From Streptomyces stelliscabiei (GTDB lineage: Bacteria; Actinomycetota; Actinomycetes; Streptomycetales; Streptomycetaceae), in the NCBI RefSeq assembly GCF_014873495.1, contig NZ_JADBGF010000001.1:2852001-2916000 (forward strand): a stretch of 64,000 nucleotides of DNA, given 5' to 3'. Shown here in pieces: positions 61,688-64,000 of this stretch. Below the pieces are notes generated by a model. The model worked only from the letters and a program-made list of their open reading frames with translations, did not search any database and had not been told where the DNA came from. Every line of letters begins with the position of its first letter. The stretch's first letter is position 1. The position numbers and the translations under genes are program-made.

Positions 61688-62443
61688 ATGATCGGCAAGT
61701 GGATCGCCCCGGCCGCCCGGGCCGTACGGAACGAGTCGGCGCCCGTCACCTACGGGCTGATCGCCGCCTGCTGTGCGATTTTCCTGATCGGACCGGCTGC
61801 GGGCCTCAACCCCGCGTACGGCACCGGGGACGATCTGCTCGCCGCGCAGCGCGCGTACTTCCACCGCTGGGGCGTCGTCCCCGTCGAACTCTTCGACGGC
61901 ACCCCGCGCGCGGCACTGACCCCCCTCACCGCGCTCTTCGTCCACGGCAGCTGGCTGCACCTGCTCGGCAACATGCTCTTCCTCTTCGTCTTCGGCGCGA
62001 TGGCCGAGGAACGCATGGGCCGGGTGGCGTTCGCCCTGTTCTACGTGAGCTGCGGCTACCTCGCGCTGGTGGCGTACGCGGCGGCGCACTCCGGGTCGCC
62101 GCAGTCCCTGGTCGGCGCCTCCGGGGCGATCTCCGCGGTCCTCGGCGCGTTCCTGTACCTGTTCCCGCGGGCGCGGGTGACGAGCCTCCTGCCCTTCCTC
62201 TTCTTCCTCCCGCTGCGTTTCCCGGCATGGGTGACCCTGCCGTTCTGGGTGAGTCTGCAGTGGCTGGCGGCGGGGCGGCAGACCGCGGGGCCGGGCGTCG
62301 CCTATCTGGCGCACCTGGTCGGGTTCGGACTGGGGTTCGTCGTCGCGTGGGGGCGTTTCGGGCGTGGGGCTAGAGTGAAACCGCCAGCGGACGCGTCAGG
62401 ACACGTCCCTGCTCCGGCCCCCGAGGGAGAGAAACAGCCGTGA
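61688..62443 (+). CDS. Rhomboid family intramembrane serine protease
   Basis: 251 residues, six helices. The catalytic Ser is in GASGAIS and His in YLAHLVGF; the HGSWLHLLGNM segment carries the supporting HxxxN. This is the small bacterial rhomboid type without accessory domains. The C-terminal 30 residues are hydrophilic and Pro-rich. ATG 61688. It ends in GTGA overlap with the RAM-domain gene. Confidence 0.93.
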   Translation: MIGKWIAPAARAVRNESAPVTYGLIAACCAIFLIGPAAGLNPAYGTGDDLLAAQRAYFHRWGVVPVELFDGTPRAALTPLTALFVHGSWLHLLGNMLFLFVFGAMAEERMGRVAFALFYVSCGYLALVAYAAAHSGSPQSLVGASGAISAVLGAFLYLFPRARVTSLLPFLFFLPLRFPAWVTLPFWVSLQWLAAGRQTAGPGVAYLAHLVGFGLGFVVAWGRFGRGARVKPPADASGHVPAPAPEGEKQP

Positions 62444-62721
62444 TCACCGCGATCGTGCTCATCAAGACCAGCGTGGACCGGATCCCGGAGATCGCGGAGT
62501 CGATCGCCGCGATCGACTCGGTGACCGAGGTGTTCTCCGTGACCGGCACGTACGACCTGGTCGCCATGGTCCGGGTGAAGGAGCACGAGGACCTCGCGGA
62601 CGTGATCCCCGGCCGTATCAGCAAGATCCCGGGCGTCCTCGGCACGGACACCCACGTCGCCTTCCGCGCCTACTCCCAGCACGACCTGGAGGCGGCCTTC
62701 GCCATCGGGCTGGACGGCTAG
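62440..62721 (+). CDS. Stand-alone Lrp/AsnC RAM domain protein
   Basis: 93 residues comprising only the RAM (AsnC ligand-binding) domain, with no HTH. The pattern VLIKTSVDRIPEIAESIAAIDSVTEVFSVTGTYDLVAMVRV is typical. Stand-alone RAM proteins bind amino acids and may regulate DNA-binding Lrp paralogues or enzymes. The GTG start overlaps the rhomboid stop, so it is co-translated with a protease, an unusual pairing. Confidence 0.9.
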   Translation: MITAIVLIKTSVDRIPEIAESIAAIDSVTEVFSVTGTYDLVAMVRVKEHEDLADVIPGRISKIPGVLGTDTHVAFRAYSQHDLEAAFAIGLDG

Positions 62722-62758
62722 CGGCCTCTCGCGCGGTCGGACGCGCCGGCGGTGGCGG

Positions 62759-64000
62759 TCAGACCGCCGGGACGCAACGGCCGTCCTCCGTGCGGTAGTT
62801 CCACCGCGCGCCGTCCCGTACCAGTTCCTTGACCGCTCCCAGGAACCGCTCCACGTGCTCGTCGGGAGTGCCCGCGCCGAAGCTCACCCGGATCGCGTTG
62901 AGGGAGCGCTCGCCGGGCGCCGCCTCGGGCGCGCCGCACTCGCCCTGGTTCTGCGGGTCGCTGCCGAGGAGGGTGCGGACGAGGGGGTGGGCGCAGAAGA
63001 GGCCGTCGCGTACGCCGATGCCGTACTCGGCGGAGAGGGCGGCCGCGAAGTGGGAGCTGTTCCAGCCCTCGACGACGAAGGAGAGGACGCCGACGCGCGG
63101 TGCGTCGTCCCCGAAGAGGGAGAGGGTCCGCACCTCGGGCACCTCGGCGAGCCCGGCCCGTACGGCGTCGATCAGATACCGCTCCCGGGCGACCAGCGTG
63201 TCGAACCCGGCCTCGGTGAGGGCCTTGCAGGCGGAGGCGATGGAGTAGACGCCGATGACGTTGGGCGAGCCGGCCTCGTGGCGGGCGGCGCTCTCGTGCC
63301 ACTCGACGTCCACGCCGCCGTCCGTCCGCCGGGTCACCTTGCGGCTGGCGCCGCCGCCCGCGAGATACGGGTCGGCCGCACGCAGCCAGTCGGCGCGCCC
63401 GGCGAGCACGCCGGACCCGAACGGCGCGTACAGCTTGTGCCCCGAGAAGGCGACCCAGTCCACGTCCAGCTCCTGCACGGAGACGGGGTGGTGGGGCGCC
63501 AGCTGGGCGGCGTCGAGCACGATCCGCGCGCCGTGCGCGTGCGCGGCGGCGGCCAGTTCGCGCACCGGCCAGATCTCCCCGGTGACGTTCGAGGCACCGG
63601 TGACGCACACCAGAGCCGGCCCGTACGGGTCGCGTGCCGCGAGGGCCGTCTCCAGGGCGGCGACGGCCTGCTCCGGCGTCCGGGGCGCGTCCAGGTACGT
63701 CACCCGCGCGTCCCGCCAGGGCAGCAGCGAGGCGTGGTGCTCGGTCTCGAAGACGAAGACCTGGCAGTCGGTGGGCAGGGCCTCGGCCAGGAGGTTCAGG
63801 GAGTCCGTCGTCGAGCGGGTGAAGATCAGCTGGTCGTCGGCCCGGCAGTCGAGGAAATCGGCGACGGTCTTCCGGGCGTTCTCGAAGAGGTCCGTCGACA
63901 GCTGGGAGAGGTACCCGGCGCCCCGGTGCACGCTCCCGTAGTACGGCGCGTACGCCGCCACGTCGTCCCAGACGCGCTGCAGGGCCGGGGCGCTGGCGGC
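62759..64000 (-). CDS. Class V aminotransferase (cysteine desulfurase-like), 5' end outside window
   Basis: At least 413 codons of a PLP-dependent class V enzyme, open to the window edge, so the start codon is not visible. The PLP lysine is in FSGHKLYAPFGSG; the ETEHHASLLPW, TGASNVTGEIWPV and DAAQLAPHHPV blocks are those of the NifS/SufS/Csd-like group. The substrate might be cysteine, isopenicillin N-like epimers or kynurenine; the family cannot be resolved from this fragment. It converges with the RAM gene. Confidence 0.85.
   Translation of the reverse strand, partial: AASAPALQRVWDDVAAYAPYYGSVHRGAGYLSQLSTDLFENARKTVADFLDCRADDQLIFTRSTTDSLNLLAEALPTDCQVFVFETEHHASLLPWRDARVTYLDAPRTPEQAVAALETALAARDPYGPALVCVTGASNVTGEIWPVRELAAAAHAHGARIVLDAAQLAPHHPVSVQELDVDWVAFSGHKLYAPFGSGVLAGRADWLRAADPYLAGGGASRKVTRRTDGGVDVEWHESAARHEAGSPNVIGVYSIASACKALTEAGFDTLVARERYLIDAVRAGLAEVPEVRTLSLFGDDAPRVGVLSFVVEGWNSSHFAAALSAEYGIGVRDGLFCAHPLVRTLLGSDPQNQGECGAPEAAPGERSLNAIRVSFGAGTPDEHVERFLGAVKELVRDGARWNYRTEDGRCVPAV

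Overview
The window is a stretch of high-GC actinobacterial chromosome, almost certainly Streptomyces. The evidence is the strong G/C preference at third codon positions, frequent GTG and TTG starts, overlapping ATGA and GTGA gene junctions, and the Streptomyces-type gene order: division/cell-wall genes, then thiOSG, a PASTA kinase, aroG, a fused anthranilate synthase, glkA and NlpC/P60 genes. From memory, the order resembles the conserved core region of S. coelicolor around SCO2088-SCO2140. I see no phage, IS element, CRISPR array, tRNA or rRNA. It is a chromosomal core segment, and the novelty lies in its small regulatory and repeat features and in a few odd proteins.

Layout. 1-6.3 kb (minus): murF (cut by the window edge), murE, ftsI, ftsL and rsmH, the start of the division and cell-wall cluster, driven from a consensus promoter at 6.26 kb. 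6.4-7.0 kb: a beta-carbonic anhydrase. 7.3-12.2 kb (plus): a translationally coupled MoxR ATPase / DUF58 / transglutaminase operon, ended by a 19-bp perfect hairpin. 12.6-14.8 kb (minus): a DUF3040 membrane protein, a methyltransferase and a SAV_6107-type HEPN protein. 14.9-18.5 kb (plus): a degenerate ABC ATPase, a YhgE/Pip membrane protein and a TetR regulator in one operon, with a TetR-like inverted repeat in front. 18.9-20.4 kb: a phytoene-desaturase-like oxidoreductase behind a GTACTCA palindrome. 20.5-25.4 kb (minus): a Tyr/Gln-rich membrane protein, metF, thiE, an Rv2175c-type DNA-binding protein, and a ferredoxin-reductase-like flavoprotein coupled to a small unknown protein.

25.4-27.7 kb (plus): a TPP riboswitch followed by thiO-thiS-thiG. 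27.9-30.9 kb: a PASTA Ser/Thr kinase and endonuclease IV. 31.0-32.5 kb: a molybdopterin oxidoreductase, bacterioferritin and its ferredoxin Bfd (with an iron box). 32.7-35.7 kb (minus): class II DAHP synthase and a secreted protein. 35.9-37.9 kb (plus): an 18-codon Trp leader peptide, an attenuator and a TrpE-TrpG fusion. 38.2-42.3 kb (minus): phosphofructokinase, a two-component pair and an acyltransferase. 42.5-44.0 kb (plus): an esterase and a membrane protein. 44.2-49.3 kb (minus): an EEP-family protein, glucokinase, a DUF5304 protein, an ArsA-like ATPase, an SRPBCC protein and a phosphoesterase.

49.65-51.4 kb (plus): a long-chain acyl-CoA ligase, facing a Tat-exported cholesterol oxidase and a GT4 glycosyltransferase on the minus strand. 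54.6 kb: a polytopic GT87-type protein. 55.9-61.5 kb (minus): a lipoprotein protease, two tandem NlpC/P60 hydrolases, a NYN RNase and a zinc ribbon. 61.7-62.7 kb: a rhomboid protease and a RAM-domain protein. The window ends inside a class V aminotransferase.

Common themes. Much of the window serves the cell envelope: peptidoglycan precursor synthesis and septation, its PASTA-kinase sensing and its NlpC/P60 remodelling. Shikimate/tryptophan and thiamine synthesis sit beside it under RNA-based control (attenuator and riboswitch). Hairpins separate most convergent gene pairs, and several share a dispersed Streptomyces palindromic repeat. The best leads are a near-identical 14-nt operator shared by the ABC/Pip/TetR operon and the fadD region, a Cys-rich AT-richer mini-ORF in the leader of an NlpC/P60 gene, and a coupled flavoprotein/unknown pair.
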